Shown here: positions 1 to 6,315 of the stretch, piece by piece
Layout of the letters: the number at the start of each line of letters is the position of its first letter
Position numbering within the stretch: position 1 is the stretch's first letter
NCBI GenBank assembly: GCA_946006895.1
Contig: CAMFZO010000023.1
Location: 1 to 12,137 of the forward strand
Direction of reading: 5' to 3'
Length of the DNA: 12,137 nucleotides
Source of the DNA: an uncultured Clostridia bacterium
GTDB taxonomy: Bacteria; Bacillota; Clostridia; Oscillospirales; Oscillospiraceae
Translations under genes and position numbers: made by a program
The notes under the pieces: model-generated
Database searches by the model: none
Told to the model about the DNA's origin: nothing
What the model saw: only the letters and a program-made list of their open reading frames with translations

Positions 1-43
1 TTCCTCTACGTCTCGTGGGCTCGGAGATGTGTATAAGAGACAG
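1..43 (+). other. Illumina Nextera adapter with i7 index remnant (artefact)
   Basis: Positions 10-43 match, base for base, the 34-nt Nextera read-2 transposase adapter as I remember it, ending in the 19-base Tn5 mosaic end (AGATGTGTATAAGAGACAG) at 25-43. Positions 2-9 (TCCTCTAC) fit the primer-orientation form of i7 index N712 (GTAGAGGA reversed), and the T at position 1 would be the last base of the P7 flow-cell sequence. This is library-construction sequence left on the end of an assembled contig, not genomic DNA and not a natural Tn5 end. Genomic sequence begins at about 44. Confidence 0.96.
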
Positions 44-262
44 CAGGAGAAGATCCGAAAAGTCGTCGACTGGTTTCGCGCCGATGCGTCCCATGACCGT
101 ATGTTTATCTCCCATAATGTGAAGCATAACAGGGATGTTTACATGGTCGCGCTGCGAGACGAGACCGGGGAACTGATCGGCTATTGCGAACGGCATGCGT
201 ATCGCACACCGGAGCGCGAAAAGCCGTATGATTTCGGCACTTCGGCGCCGGACAATCAATAA
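44..262 (+). CDS. C-terminal fragment of a PAS-like domain protein (5' cut by contig end)
   Basis: Only the last 72 codons are present, ending at the TAA at 260-262. The reading frame stays open leftwards into the adapter, so the apparent GTG start at 29 is artificial and the true start is off the contig. The fragment has a helix-like segment (QEKIRKVVDWF) followed by two strand-like stretches, DVYMVALRDETGELIGYCE. The pattern 'Y..ALRDE.G.LIGY.E' resembles the last two beta strands of PAS sensor domains, where a ligand or cofactor pocket closes. That assignment rests on pattern only, and the parent protein (kinase, cyclase, transcription factor or standalone PAS protein) cannot be told. No terminator hairpin is seen between this gene and the rpsU promoter. 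Confidence 0.5.
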   Translation, partial: QEKIRKVVDWFRADASHDRMFISHNVKHNRDVYMVALRDETGELIGYCERHAYRTPEREKPYDFGTSAPDNQ

Positions 263-318
263 AAACACGGAAAGAAATCAGATTATCTCAAAAAAACAAA
301 AAAATTTGCAGATATTGC

Positions 319-347
319 TTGACTTTTCCCCTTGACATCATTATAAT
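319..347 (+). promoter_or_regulatory. rpsU promoter (sigma-A type) with A-rich upstream element
   Basis: TTGACT (319-324) and TATAAT (342-347) are separated by exactly 17 bases. The stretch just upstream (about 290-307) is almost pure A/T with A runs, as in UP elements of strong ribosomal promoters. A perfect TTGACA at 332-337 lies only 4 bases from the -10 box and cannot pair with it. Transcription would start near 354-355, giving a leader of about 62 bases. Confidence 0.8.
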
Positions 348-374
348 GATTGTTGCCGTGAAACGGCCCTGAAA

Positions 375-397
375 GCATCCTGGATCGAGCCGGATGC
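375..397 (+). promoter_or_regulatory. possible leader hairpin before rpsU
   Basis: GCATCC (375-380) and GGATGC (392-397) are perfect inverted hexamers around an 11-base loop, ending about 4 bases before the GGAGGGAGGG ribosome binding site. It could affect S21 translation, but a single six-pair stem is weak evidence, and I do not recognise it as a named ribosomal-protein leader. Confidence 0.3.
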
Positions 398-416
398 GTC
401 GGAGGGAGGGAAATCA

Positions 417-599
417 ATGTCTGAAATCCGTGTCAAAGAGAACGAGTCTTTGGAGAGTGCTCTGAAGCGCTTCAAGAGAAGCTGCCAGAAGGACGGCGTT
501 ATCGCTGAGGTCAAGAAGAGAGAGCATTACGTAAGCCCGAGTCTCAAGCGGAAGCAGAAGTCCGAAGCTGCGCGTAAAAATAAGAGAAGAGGCTATTGA
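417..599 (+). CDS. rpsU: 30S ribosomal protein S21
   Basis: This 60-residue basic protein begins MSEIRVKENESLESALKRF, with the conserved ES-x-ESALKRFKR segment, and ends in a lysine/arginine-rich tail (KRKQKSEAARKNKRRGY). Length and sequence fit bacterial S21, usually about 57-70 residues. S21 sits on the small-subunit platform near the 3' end of 16S rRNA and helps initiation. The ATG at 417 follows a very strong GGAGGGAGGG ribosome binding site with good spacing. The gene has its own promoter and terminator, so it is a single-gene unit rather than part of the rpsU-dnaG-rpoD arrangement of enterobacteria. Confidence 0.97.
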   Translation: MSEIRVKENESLESALKRFKRSCQKDGVIAEVKKREHYVSPSLKRKQKSEAARKNKRRGY

Positions 600-620
600 T
601 TTTCCGCATTCTCGAATTTT

Positions 621-651
621 AAGCTCCCTGCCCAATGCAGGGAGCTTTTTT
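621..651 (+). terminator. intrinsic terminator after rpsU
   Basis: An 11-bp stem, AAGCTCCCTGC (621-631) with GCAGGGAGCTT (637-647), has a 5-base loop (CCAAT) and runs straight into a T tract (646-651). It lies 22 bases after the rpsU stop, in the right orientation to end it. Confidence 0.95.
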
Positions 652-652
652 G

Positions 653-681
653 TTGCATTCAGCGTTATTTTATTGTAAGAT
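653..681 (+). promoter_or_regulatory. promoter for the xdhC-methyltransferase unit
   Basis: TTGCAT (653-658) and TAAGAT (676-681) are separated by 17 bases, immediately after the rpsU terminator. The TTGCAT -35 recurs at three other promoters in this window (near 3815, 6259 and 10854), which supports its being real. Confidence 0.6.
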
Positions 682-706
682 AATGAGAGAGCAAGGGGGC
701 ATCGTT

Positions 707-1684
707 ATGTTGAATCTGACAAATCGCGTCATTTCTGCCCTGGAGCAGGGAGAAAAAGCTGTCCTGTGTACTATTTTGGCAAGCTCCGGTTCCTCACCCC
801 GGGGTGCTGGCACCCGTATGGCTGTTTTCGCCGACGGAAGCACCTGTGGTACCGTCGGCGGCGGCGCGGTGGAACTGATGGCCGCCAAGGAGGCGCTGGA
901 GGTCCTGAAAACAGGCCAGACCCGCGTCCGGGCCTTTTGCCTCGCGCCGGAGCAGGTAGCTTCCATCGGCATGATCTGCGGCGGCAACGTAACGATCTAC
1001 TATCAGCTTTTGACGACGGCGGAGCTGCCTACGCTCTGTGAAATGCGCACCGCCTTGATGACCAACGCCAATAGCTGGCTGTATCTGAAGATCACCGGCG
1101 GCGTTGTGGAGGAGTTTCGTATCCTGGATCAGGCCCAGGCGGCCTCACAGCCGGAGCTTTTCACCACCCATGCCGTTTTGTGCAAAGGTGAGCCCCTGCG
1201 CTATGCGGAGCCTCTGGTCCGTGCGGGCCGCGTCTATGTTTTTGGCGGCGGTCATGTGGGCCAGGCGCTGGTGCCGGTTCTTGCCAATGTTGGCTTTCGC
1301 GTGACTTTGTATGACAATCGTCCGGAGCTGGCAAATTCATCCCTTTTCCCGTCGGCGGAGCAGGTCATCCTCGGTGACTATGGGGATATTTTCTCCCGCG
1401 TGACCCTGACGGAAAACGATTATGTGGTCATTATGACGCCCGGACATCAGGGGGATTACACGCTGTTGGAGCAGGTCCTGCGGAAAAAGACGAAGTATGT
1501 CGGCTGTATCGGAAGCCGCCACAAGATCGCCCGCACCCAACAGCTTTTGCGTGAGGCGGGGATCACCGAGGAGGCCATTGCCTCGGTTCATTCGCCCATC
1601 GGGCTTCCAATCTCGGCGGAAACGCCTGCGGAGATCGCCATCAGCATCGCAGCGGAGATGATTCAATGCAGAGCGGAAGAATAA
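707..1684 (+). CDS. xdhC: XdhC/CoxI-family molybdenum hydroxylase maturation protein
   Basis: This 325-residue protein has both halves expected of XdhC. The N-terminal XdhC/CoxI domain carries SSPRGAGTRM (about 29-38), GTVGGGAVE (48-56) and MICGGNV (89-95). The C-terminal Rossmann domain has VFGGGHVG (178-185), IGSRHK (268-273) and HSPIGLPISAETPAEIAISI starting at 295. In known systems XdhC binds molybdenum cofactor, promotes its sulfuration and delivers it to xanthine dehydrogenase or related hydroxylases. The start is placed at ATG 707, behind AAGGGGGC (693-700). An upstream in-frame ATG at 635 lies inside the rpsU terminator and precedes this gene's own promoter, so it is rejected. No xdhA/B-type, hydroxylase or cofactor-synthesis gene is in the window. 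The gene overlaps the next one by one base. Confidence 0.9.
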   Translation: MLNLTNRVISALEQGEKAVLCTILASSGSSPRGAGTRMAVFADGSTCGTVGGGAVELMAAKEALEVLKTGQTRVRAFCLAPEQVASIGMICGGNVTIYYQLLTTAELPTLCEMRTALMTNANSWLYLKITGGVVEEFRILDQAQAASQPELFTTHAVLCKGEPLRYAEPLVRAGRVYVFGGGHVGQALVPVLANVGFRVTLYDNRPELANSSLFPSAEQVILGDYGDIFSRVTLTENDYVVIMTPGHQGDYTLLEQVLRKKTKYVGCIGSRHKIARTQQLLREAGITEEAIASVHSPIGLPISAETPAEIAISIAAEMIQCRAEE

Positions 1685-2412
1685 TGCAGTTCTGGTCGGC
1701 AGAGGCGGTAGGCTTTATGGCCGACGCCACGGAATACAGCGATTTCCATCGAAAGCTGACGGAGATCCTGCTGCCCTATCTGCCGAAGGGCGGACATATC
1801 TGCGACGCCGGCTGCGGTCTGGCGGCTCTGGGACGTGAACTGTCCGCCCACTGCGCACAGGTGACAGCCATTGACAGCTCGGAAATCGCCGTCACGGCGG
1901 CAAAAAGCAGGCCGCTGCCGGAGAACATGGAGATCCTCTGCGCCGACCTGCATGAGGTGGAGCAGACCTTCGACGCCATGATCTTCTGCTATTTCGGCCG
2001 GATCGGTGAAATTCTGGAGATCGCCGGAAGGATGTGCCGCGAGAAAGTCGTCATCATCAAACGAAGCTGCGCAGAGCACCATTTTTCTTTGAACAAGCCC
2101 TCCCGCAGCTATGCGCCGGACAAGACAAGGGAAACGCTTGACAGATTGGAGATCCAGTGCCTGCAGAGGCATTTATCCCTGGAATTTGGACAGCCGTTTC
2201 GCTCTGTCGATGACGCGGTGGCCTTTTTCCGGCTCTATGACCACGGCACGGAGCCTGTGACGGCGGAGCGGGTTCTGCCCCGTCTGCAGCCCATCAGCCA
2301 TCCCGCCTACCGATATTATCTCTCAGAGCGCCGGGAGATGGAGCTTTTTGTTCTGGATGCCGCAGATGTCCGTGCCGGACAAAAAGACGCAGATACCGCA
2401 GCGCTCACATAA
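1684..2412 (+). CDS. class I SAM-dependent methyltransferase
   Basis: A 242-residue protein with the Rossmann-like methyltransferase signature: motif I HICDAGCGLAALG (about 38-50), then a strand ending in the acidic residue AID (D64) expected to hold the SAM ribose. A later strand (ADLHEVEQTFDAMIFC) fits the motif II/III region. The substrate cannot be read from the sequence. The start at 1684 overlaps the xdhC stop as TAATG, typical of translational coupling. An in-frame ATG at 1666, behind CGGAGA, would add six residues and cannot be excluded. Tight coupling suggests a job linked to XdhC or its target, but that is inference. The unit ends in a strong terminator directly after the stop. Confidence 0.85.
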   Translation: MQFWSAEAVGFMADATEYSDFHRKLTEILLPYLPKGGHICDAGCGLAALGRELSAHCAQVTAIDSSEIAVTAAKSRPLPENMEILCADLHEVEQTFDAMIFCYFGRIGEILEIAGRMCREKVVIIKRSCAEHHFSLNKPSRSYAPDKTRETLDRLEIQCLQRHLSLEFGQPFRSVDDAVAFFRLYDHGTEPVTAERVLPRLQPISHPAYRYYLSERREMELFVLDAADVRAGQKDADTAALT

Positions 2413-2416
2413 GTCA

Positions 2417-2454
2417 AAAACAGGGTGCGTTCGTGATAGAACGCACCCTGTTTT
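2417..2454. terminator. bidirectional terminator between convergent genes
   Basis: A perfect 16-bp stem, AAAACAGGGTGCGTTC (2417-2432) with GAACGCACCCTGTTTT (2439-2454), has a 6-base loop. Flanking A and T runs make it work on both strands. It ends the methyltransferase gene on the plus strand and the acyltransferase on the minus strand, whose stop codon (2453-2455) touches the stem. Confidence 0.93.
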
Positions 2455-3730
2455 ATACGCGGACCTTTTGTCTGTTGGTCATTTGATATAGCTCCTCGGC
2501 GGCAAGGCGGGTCTTGGCGACGATGTCACCGCAGTTTTTGGGGAAGCAATAGTAGAGCATATCGGGCTTGCCGATGCAGATAACGTCCCCAATCTCGTAC
2601 CAGTAAAAATCGGAATAGAGACTGTAGGACGCGGCCGGTTTCTGTCGGTAGTCCAGCTTGCCGTCACATCCGACTAAACGGAAGCCATCGATATCATGAG
2701 TCAGGCGACCCTCGCCGACCATATAGATAGCTTTTGTATCCCGCAGAACACCGATGTCCACAGCCACATCAAGCCGGTAGGAACCGTCCGATAATTCCTT
2801 GTGGACGCACTCACGCTCCCATCGGTACCAATCCGGCACATATGAAAAGCGTGTCTTACCGTCGAGTGAGCGCAGCATTCCGTTTTCCGTCAACTCATAG
2901 GTCTGGCCGCAGTGCTTGCAGGTAATGGTCACGCCTTTCCCCTCCATTTGACCCTCCTGCAGGCAATGAGGGCATTTGTAAAGCACCCGGTTCAGATGAT
3001 CGGCGCGGAAAGGCTCTGTGACCTTCAATGCGTGCTCCTGCTGCCAACGGAAATTGTCGAAGGTAAAGCGTTCTTTGAGCACGGCAGAGAGCTGGTCGGG
3101 GGATTTTTCCGCAATCTCGTCAGGAGATAAAAGGTATTCCACCTCTGCGCTGACGGGCACGTCACGAGGCTGCAGATTGTTGTAGAGAGGATCACGCAGA
3201 AAAGCACCGTAGGTTCGCACCATCACCACGGGGACATTCAGCAGCTTCAGGCATTTTCCGACACTCTCCGGCAGGGGTGTGGCGGTACCGTCAAAGCTAT
3301 AGCTGGCCTCGGGGAACATGAGGATGGAGCTTTTTAACTGGCGCACGGCATAGATCATATCGCGCACCAAAGCGTAGTCGGTTACAAATTTTGCCGTGGG
3401 GATACAGCCGAGATTGCGCATAAGCCACTGCTTTCCGACAAAGCCGTCGGAGGTGCAAACGATGCTCAGCGGGCGCGGATAAAAGACCCGGGAGGCAATT
3501 TTCAGATCGATGAAGCTGGAGTGATTCATCAGGATCAGACAGGGTTCGCATTTTTTCAGCCGTTCCATACCGATGCTGCGGTAGGAAAAATGCACCTTTT
3601 TCAAATCACCTGCGGATAGAATACGCACCAGGGAGCGGAACAGGAAGCCCGGGCGCTTTGGCTTGGGACGTTTGGGCTTGGGCAGCGCAAGAACCTCCTC
3701 ATAGGTCAGCGGCATGGTCTTGATTTTCAT
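2453..3730 (-). CDS. PlsC-like acyltransferase fused to a zinc-ribbon C-terminal region
   Basis: A 425-residue protein. Residues about 50-180 resemble the lysophosphatidic acid acyltransferase (PlsC/AGPAT) fold: NHSSFID gives the catalytic HX4D pair (H70, D75), FPEAS (139-143) stands where FPEGT is usual, and VPVVMV (166-171) fits motif IV. Such enzymes transfer acyl chains to glycerol-phosphate lipids at the membrane face. Odd parts: a Lys/Pro-rich N-terminal repeat (KPKRPKPKRP, 18-27), and a C-terminal extension with a four-cysteine zinc ribbon (C253, C256, C271, C274) followed by about 150 residues rich in Tyr and Trp. The start is the ATG at 3730, behind GGAGG with 5-base spacing; an upstream in-frame ATG at 3820 precedes the promoter. 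Substrate unknown; family call fairly secure. Confidence 0.8.
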   Translation of the reverse strand: MKIKTMPLTYEEVLALPKPKRPKPKRPGFLFRSLVRILSAGDLKKVHFSYRSIGMERLKKCEPCLILMNHSSFIDLKIASRVFYPRPLSIVCTSDGFVGKQWLMRNLGCIPTAKFVTDYALVRDMIYAVRQLKSSILMFPEASYSFDGTATPLPESVGKCLKLLNVPVVMVRTYGAFLRDPLYNNLQPRDVPVSAEVEYLLSPDEIAEKSPDQLSAVLKERFTFDNFRWQQEHALKVTEPFRADHLNRVLYKCPHCLQEGQMEGKGVTITCKHCGQTYELTENGMLRSLDGKTRFSYVPDWYRWERECVHKELSDGSYRLDVAVDIGVLRDTKAIYMVGEGRLTHDIDGFRLVGCDGKLDYRQKPAASYSLYSDFYWYEIGDVICIGKPDMLYYCFPKNCGDIVAKTRLAAEELYQMTNRQKVRV

Positions 3731-3767
3731 GGTGGCCTCCGAATAACGAAATCTGTAGTTTTTTGTC

Positions 3768-3797
3768 ATTATATCACAGAAAACGGATTTCCCGCAA
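3768..3797 (-). promoter_or_regulatory. promoter for the acyltransferase gene
   Basis: On the minus strand, TTGCGG (complement of 3792-3797) and a perfect TATAAT (complement of 3768-3773) are 18 bases apart, about 38 bases upstream of the chosen start. The -35 box is weak; the -10 box and position are good. Confidence 0.55.
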
Positions 3798-3814
3798 TAT
3801 TTGAGAAAAACTTC

Positions 3815-3842
3815 TTGCATTTTTCAAAAAACGTGCTATAAT
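3815..3842 (+). promoter_or_regulatory. promoter for tRNA-Val
   Basis: TTGCAT (3815-3820) and TATAAT (3837-3842) have a 16-base spacer and end 11 bases before the mature tRNA, so transcription would start almost at the tRNA 5' end. It lies back to back with the acyltransferase promoter on the other strand. Confidence 0.8.
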
Positions 3843-3853
3843 AACCGTGCTAC

Positions 3854-3930
3854 GGAGGCTTAGCTCAGCTGGTTAGAGCGCCTGCTTCACACGCAGGAGG
3901 TCGATGGTTCGAGTCCATTAGTCTCCACCA
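3854..3930 (+). tRNA. tRNA-Val (anticodon CAC), CCA encoded
   Basis: The full cloverleaf can be drawn. Acceptor GGAGGCT pairs with AGTCTCC (one G-U), the D stem is GCTC/GAGC, and the anticodon stem is CCTGC/GCAGG with loop TTCACAC, giving anticodon CAC. The T stem is GATGG/CCATT (one G-U) with loop TTCGAGT. Discriminator A is followed by genomic CCA. Anticodon CAC reads the valine codon GUG. A C34 valine tRNA usually backs up a UAC isoacceptor that also reads GUG, so this gene is probably for efficiency on a common codon. Confidence 0.97.
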
Positions 3931-3933
3931 GAG

Positions 3934-3964
3934 AATCCCGAATGCACGCGCGTTCGGGATTTTT
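3934..3964 (+). terminator. intrinsic terminator after tRNA-Val
   Basis: AATCCCGAATGC (3934-3945) pairs with GCGTTCGGGATT (3950-3961), twelve pairs with one G-T, around an ACGC loop. A run of five T ends at 3964. It starts 4 bases after the tRNA CCA. Confidence 0.92.
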
Positions 3965-4051
3965 GTCTACCCGCGCTATGCGGAAGCTGCGCTTGTGCAG
4001 CCTATAAAACCGCCGGCCGGACCGTATTCTTTACAGAAAAGAGCAACAGAC

Positions 4052-5077
4052 TTGAAAACAAGCGATTTTTACTATGACCTGCCCCAGGAACTGATCGCCC
4101 AGACGCCGCTGGAACGCCGCGACGGATCCCGGCTGCTGGTGATGCACAGGCAGGACGGCTCCCTGGAGCACCGGCATTTTTACGATCTGCCGGAATATCT
4201 GCGTCCCGGCGACTGCCTGGTGATGAACGATTCCCGTGTGATCCCCGCCCGTCTTTTGGGCAAACGGGTCCCCTCCGGCGGCGCGGCAGAGGTCCTGCTG
4301 CTGACGGACAAGGGCGGCGGCCTTTGGGAGTGCCTGGTCAAGCCGGGACGGAAGCTGCAGGCCGGCGCGGAGCTGTCCTTCGGCGACGGCGTCCTGACAG
4401 CTACGGTGCAGGAGGTACTGGACACGGGCAACCGGCTGGTGCAGTTCCATTATGAGGGCATCTTTCTGGAGCTTCTGGAGCGCCTTGGGAAAATGCCTCT
4501 GCCGCCCTATATCAAGGCGGAGCTATCCGACGGCGAACGCTATCAGACCGTCTATTCCAAGGTGAACGGCTCTGCTGCCGCGCCTACGGCCGGTCTGCAT
4601 TTTACAAAGGAGCTTCTGCACAAGATAGAAGAGATGGGCGTCCGCCTGGCCTATGTCACCCTTCACGTGGGCCTGGGGACCTTCCGCCCGGTCAAGGTGG
4701 AGGATGTAACGGAGCACCATATGCACAGCGAATTCTGCATGATCTCTGCGGAAACTGCGCGGCTCCTCAACGAGACCAGGCAGCAGGGCGGCCGCATCAT
4801 TTGCGTCGGGACGACCTCCTGCCGCACACTGGAATCTCTGGCCGACGGGAACGGTGTTTTTTCCGAAAAGTCCGCCTGGACGGATATTTTCATCTATCCC
4901 GGCTACCGTTTCAAGGCCATGGACGCCCTGATCACCAATTTCCATTTGCCGGAAAGCACGCTCATCATGCTGGTGTCTGCCTTTGCCGGCTATGATCCTG
5001 TTATGAACGCCTACCGCGAAGCCGTCAGGGAGAGCTATCGTTTCTTCAGCTTCGGCGACGCGATGCTCATAGTGTGA
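4052..5077 (+). CDS. queA: S-adenosylmethionine:tRNA ribosyltransferase-isomerase
   Basis: QueA transfers and isomerises the ribosyl part of SAM onto preQ1 at position 34 of tRNAs with GUN anticodons, making epoxyqueuosine. The protein shows the family blocks: DLPQELIAQTPLERRDGSRL near the N-terminus, PTAGLHFT (178-185), HVGLGTFRPV and ITNFHLPESTLIMLVSAF. Starting at the TTG at 4052 gives MKTSDFYYDLPQELIAQ, which lines up with the usual QueA N-terminus, and 341 residues, the family length. There is no clear ribosome binding site before this TTG; a GTG at 3995 is the longer alternative. I see no strong promoter, only a TATAAA at 4002-4007 with a poor -35. The tgt start follows 7 bases after the stop, so the two enzymes of the pathway are co-transcribed. 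Confidence 0.96.
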   Translation: MKTSDFYYDLPQELIAQTPLERRDGSRLLVMHRQDGSLEHRHFYDLPEYLRPGDCLVMNDSRVIPARLLGKRVPSGGAAEVLLLTDKGGGLWECLVKPGRKLQAGAELSFGDGVLTATVQEVLDTGNRLVQFHYEGIFLELLERLGKMPLPPYIKAELSDGERYQTVYSKVNGSAAAPTAGLHFTKELLHKIEEMGVRLAYVTLHVGLGTFRPVKVEDVTEHHMHSEFCMISAETARLLNETRQQGGRIICVGTTSCRTLESLADGNGVFSEKSAWTDIFIYPGYRFKAMDALITNFHLPESTLIMLVSAFAGYDPVMNAYREAVRESYRFFSFGDAMLIV

Positions 5078-5084
5078 GGTAATT

Positions 5085-6221
5085 ATGTTTCAACTGCTGA
5101 AAACAGAAGGAATGGCGCGCCGGGGAGTATTCACCTGCGCCCACGGAACGGTTCAGACGCCGGTGTTTATGAATGTCGGCACCCAGGGGGCCATCAAGGG
5201 GGCCCTCAGCGCGGCAGACCTGAAAAACATCGGCTGTCAGGTGGAGCTTTCCAACACCTACCATCTGCACCTGCGGCCCGGTGACAAGGTGGTCCACGAT
5301 CTGGGCGGACTGCATAAGTTTATGACCTGGGACGGGCCGATTTTGACCGACTCCGGCGGCTTCCAGGTGTTTTCCCTGGCCAGCCTGCGGAAGATCAAGG
5401 AGGAGGGCGTCTATTTTTCCTCCCACCTGGACGGACGGAAGATCTTCATGGGCCCGGAGGAAAGCATGCAGATCCAGTCGAATCTCGGCTCGGACATCTG
5501 CATGGCTTTTGATGAGTGCGTCGAGAATCCCGCGCCCTACGACTACGTAAAGGCCTCTGTCGGCCGGACTTATCGCTGGCTGGAGCGGTGCAAGACAGAG
5601 AATGCCCGCCTCAATAGGCTGGAAACAACGGTCAACCCCCAGCAGATGCTCTGGGGCATCAACCAGGGCGGTACCTATGCCGACCTGCGCATCGAGCACA
5701 TGAAGCAGATCGCCGACCTGGACCTGCCCGGATATGCCATCGGCGGTTTGGCGGTAGGGGAGAGCACCGAGACGATGTATGAGATCATCGAGGCGGTGGA
5801 ACCCTATATGCCGAGAGAAAAGACCCGCTATCTCATGGGCGTCGGCACGCCGAGTAATATCATCGAAGGCGTTGCCCGGGGCGTGGACTTCTTCGACTGC
5901 GTTATGCCGGCCAGAAACGCCCGTCATGCCAAGCTGTTCACCTGGTCCGGTACCAGAAATATGAAAAACGCAAAATACGAGCGGGATGAACGACCCATCG
6001 ACCCGGAATGTGACTGTCCCGTCTGCCGCCGCTATTCCAGAGCCTATGTGCATCACCTGTTCAAGGCCGAGGAGATGCTGGCCATGCGTCTGGCGGTCAT
6101 GCACAACCTGTTTTTTTATAACAAGCTGACGGAACGCATCCGTCAGGCTCTGGACGACGGTGTGTTCGCGCAGTTCCGTGCGACATATTCTCAGCGTCTG
6201 GCCGGACGTGCGGAGGATTGA
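5085..6221 (+). CDS. tgt: queuine/preQ1 tRNA-ribosyltransferase
   Basis: Tgt swaps guanine 34 for preQ1 in tRNAs for Asp, Asn, His and Tyr, the step before QueA. At 378 residues it has normal length. Key residues are visible: catalytic acid in DSGGFQ (D89), nucleophile in FFDCVMPARNARH (D271), the substrate-pocket loop GLAVGE, and the zinc site C309-x-C311-x2-C314 with H340 after 25 residues, the canonical spacing. The run ARNARHAKLF differs slightly from the more usual TRNARNG form but keeps the RNAR core. ATG 5085 follows GAGG (5076-5079), which overlaps the queA stop. Other queuosine genes (queC/D/E/F/G) are not in the window. Confidence 0.97.
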   Translation: MFQLLKTEGMARRGVFTCAHGTVQTPVFMNVGTQGAIKGALSAADLKNIGCQVELSNTYHLHLRPGDKVVHDLGGLHKFMTWDGPILTDSGGFQVFSLASLRKIKEEGVYFSSHLDGRKIFMGPEESMQIQSNLGSDICMAFDECVENPAPYDYVKASVGRTYRWLERCKTENARLNRLETTVNPQQMLWGINQGGTYADLRIEHMKQIADLDLPGYAIGGLAVGESTETMYEIIEAVEPYMPREKTRYLMGVGTPSNIIEGVARGVDFFDCVMPARNARHAKLFTWSGTRNMKNAKYERDERPIDPECDCPVCRRYSRAYVHHLFKAEEMLAMRLAVMHNLFFYNKLTERIRQALDDGVFAQFRATYSQRLAGRAED

Positions 6222-6239
6222 TGTTGATAGAATATTTAC

Positions 6240-6256
6240 AGAATTTTGGAAATTCT
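6240..6256 (+). repeat. inverted repeat just upstream of the yajC promoter
   Basis: AGAATTT (6240-6246) and AAATTCT (6250-6256) form a perfect 7-bp inverted repeat with a TGG centre. It lies between the tgt stop and the yajC -35 box, 2 bases from the latter. It lacks a T tract, so it is a poor terminator. It could be an operator for yajC or mark the tgt mRNA end. No regulator is recognised. Confidence 0.4.
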
Positions 6257-6258
6257 TG

Positions 6259-6287
6259 TTGCATTACTCCGGCGCACCCGTTATAAT
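6259..6287 (+). promoter_or_regulatory. yajC promoter
   Basis: TTGCAT (6259-6264) and a perfect TATAAT (6282-6287) have 17-base spacing and lie 29 bases upstream of the yajC start. It lets yajC be expressed apart from queA-tgt. Confidence 0.8.
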
Positions 6288-6315
6288 AAGGATAACATCT
6301 AACAGGAGGAACACC

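Noticed and set aside
29..43. GTG start for the first reading frame
   Set aside because: It lies inside the Nextera adapter, so it is synthetic sequence joined in frame by chance.
25..43. Tn5 mosaic end as a natural transposon terminus
   Set aside because: It is part of the complete 34-nt adapter next to an index sequence, with no transposase gene.
332..347. TTGACA (332-337) as -35 of the rpsU promoter
   Set aside because: Only 4 bases separate it from TATAAT; TTGACT at 319 has the correct 17-base spacing.
635..706. Upstream ATG for xdhC
   Set aside because: It sits inside the rpsU terminator stem and before the gene's promoter, and the extra residues are not part of XdhC.
3965..4051. preQ1 riboswitch upstream of queA
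   Set aside because: The short leader has only a small GCTGC/GCAGC hairpin. I see no preQ1 aptamer with its A-rich tail, and queA is not a usual target.
5067..6104. 345-residue minus-strand frame opposite tgt
   Set aside because: It is a mirror of tgt codon usage. It has no family features, and the plus strand is a complete Tgt.
6160..6315. N-terminal extension of yajC overlapping tgt
   Set aside because: It would precede the promoter and AGGAGG site and displace the membrane helix from the N-terminus.
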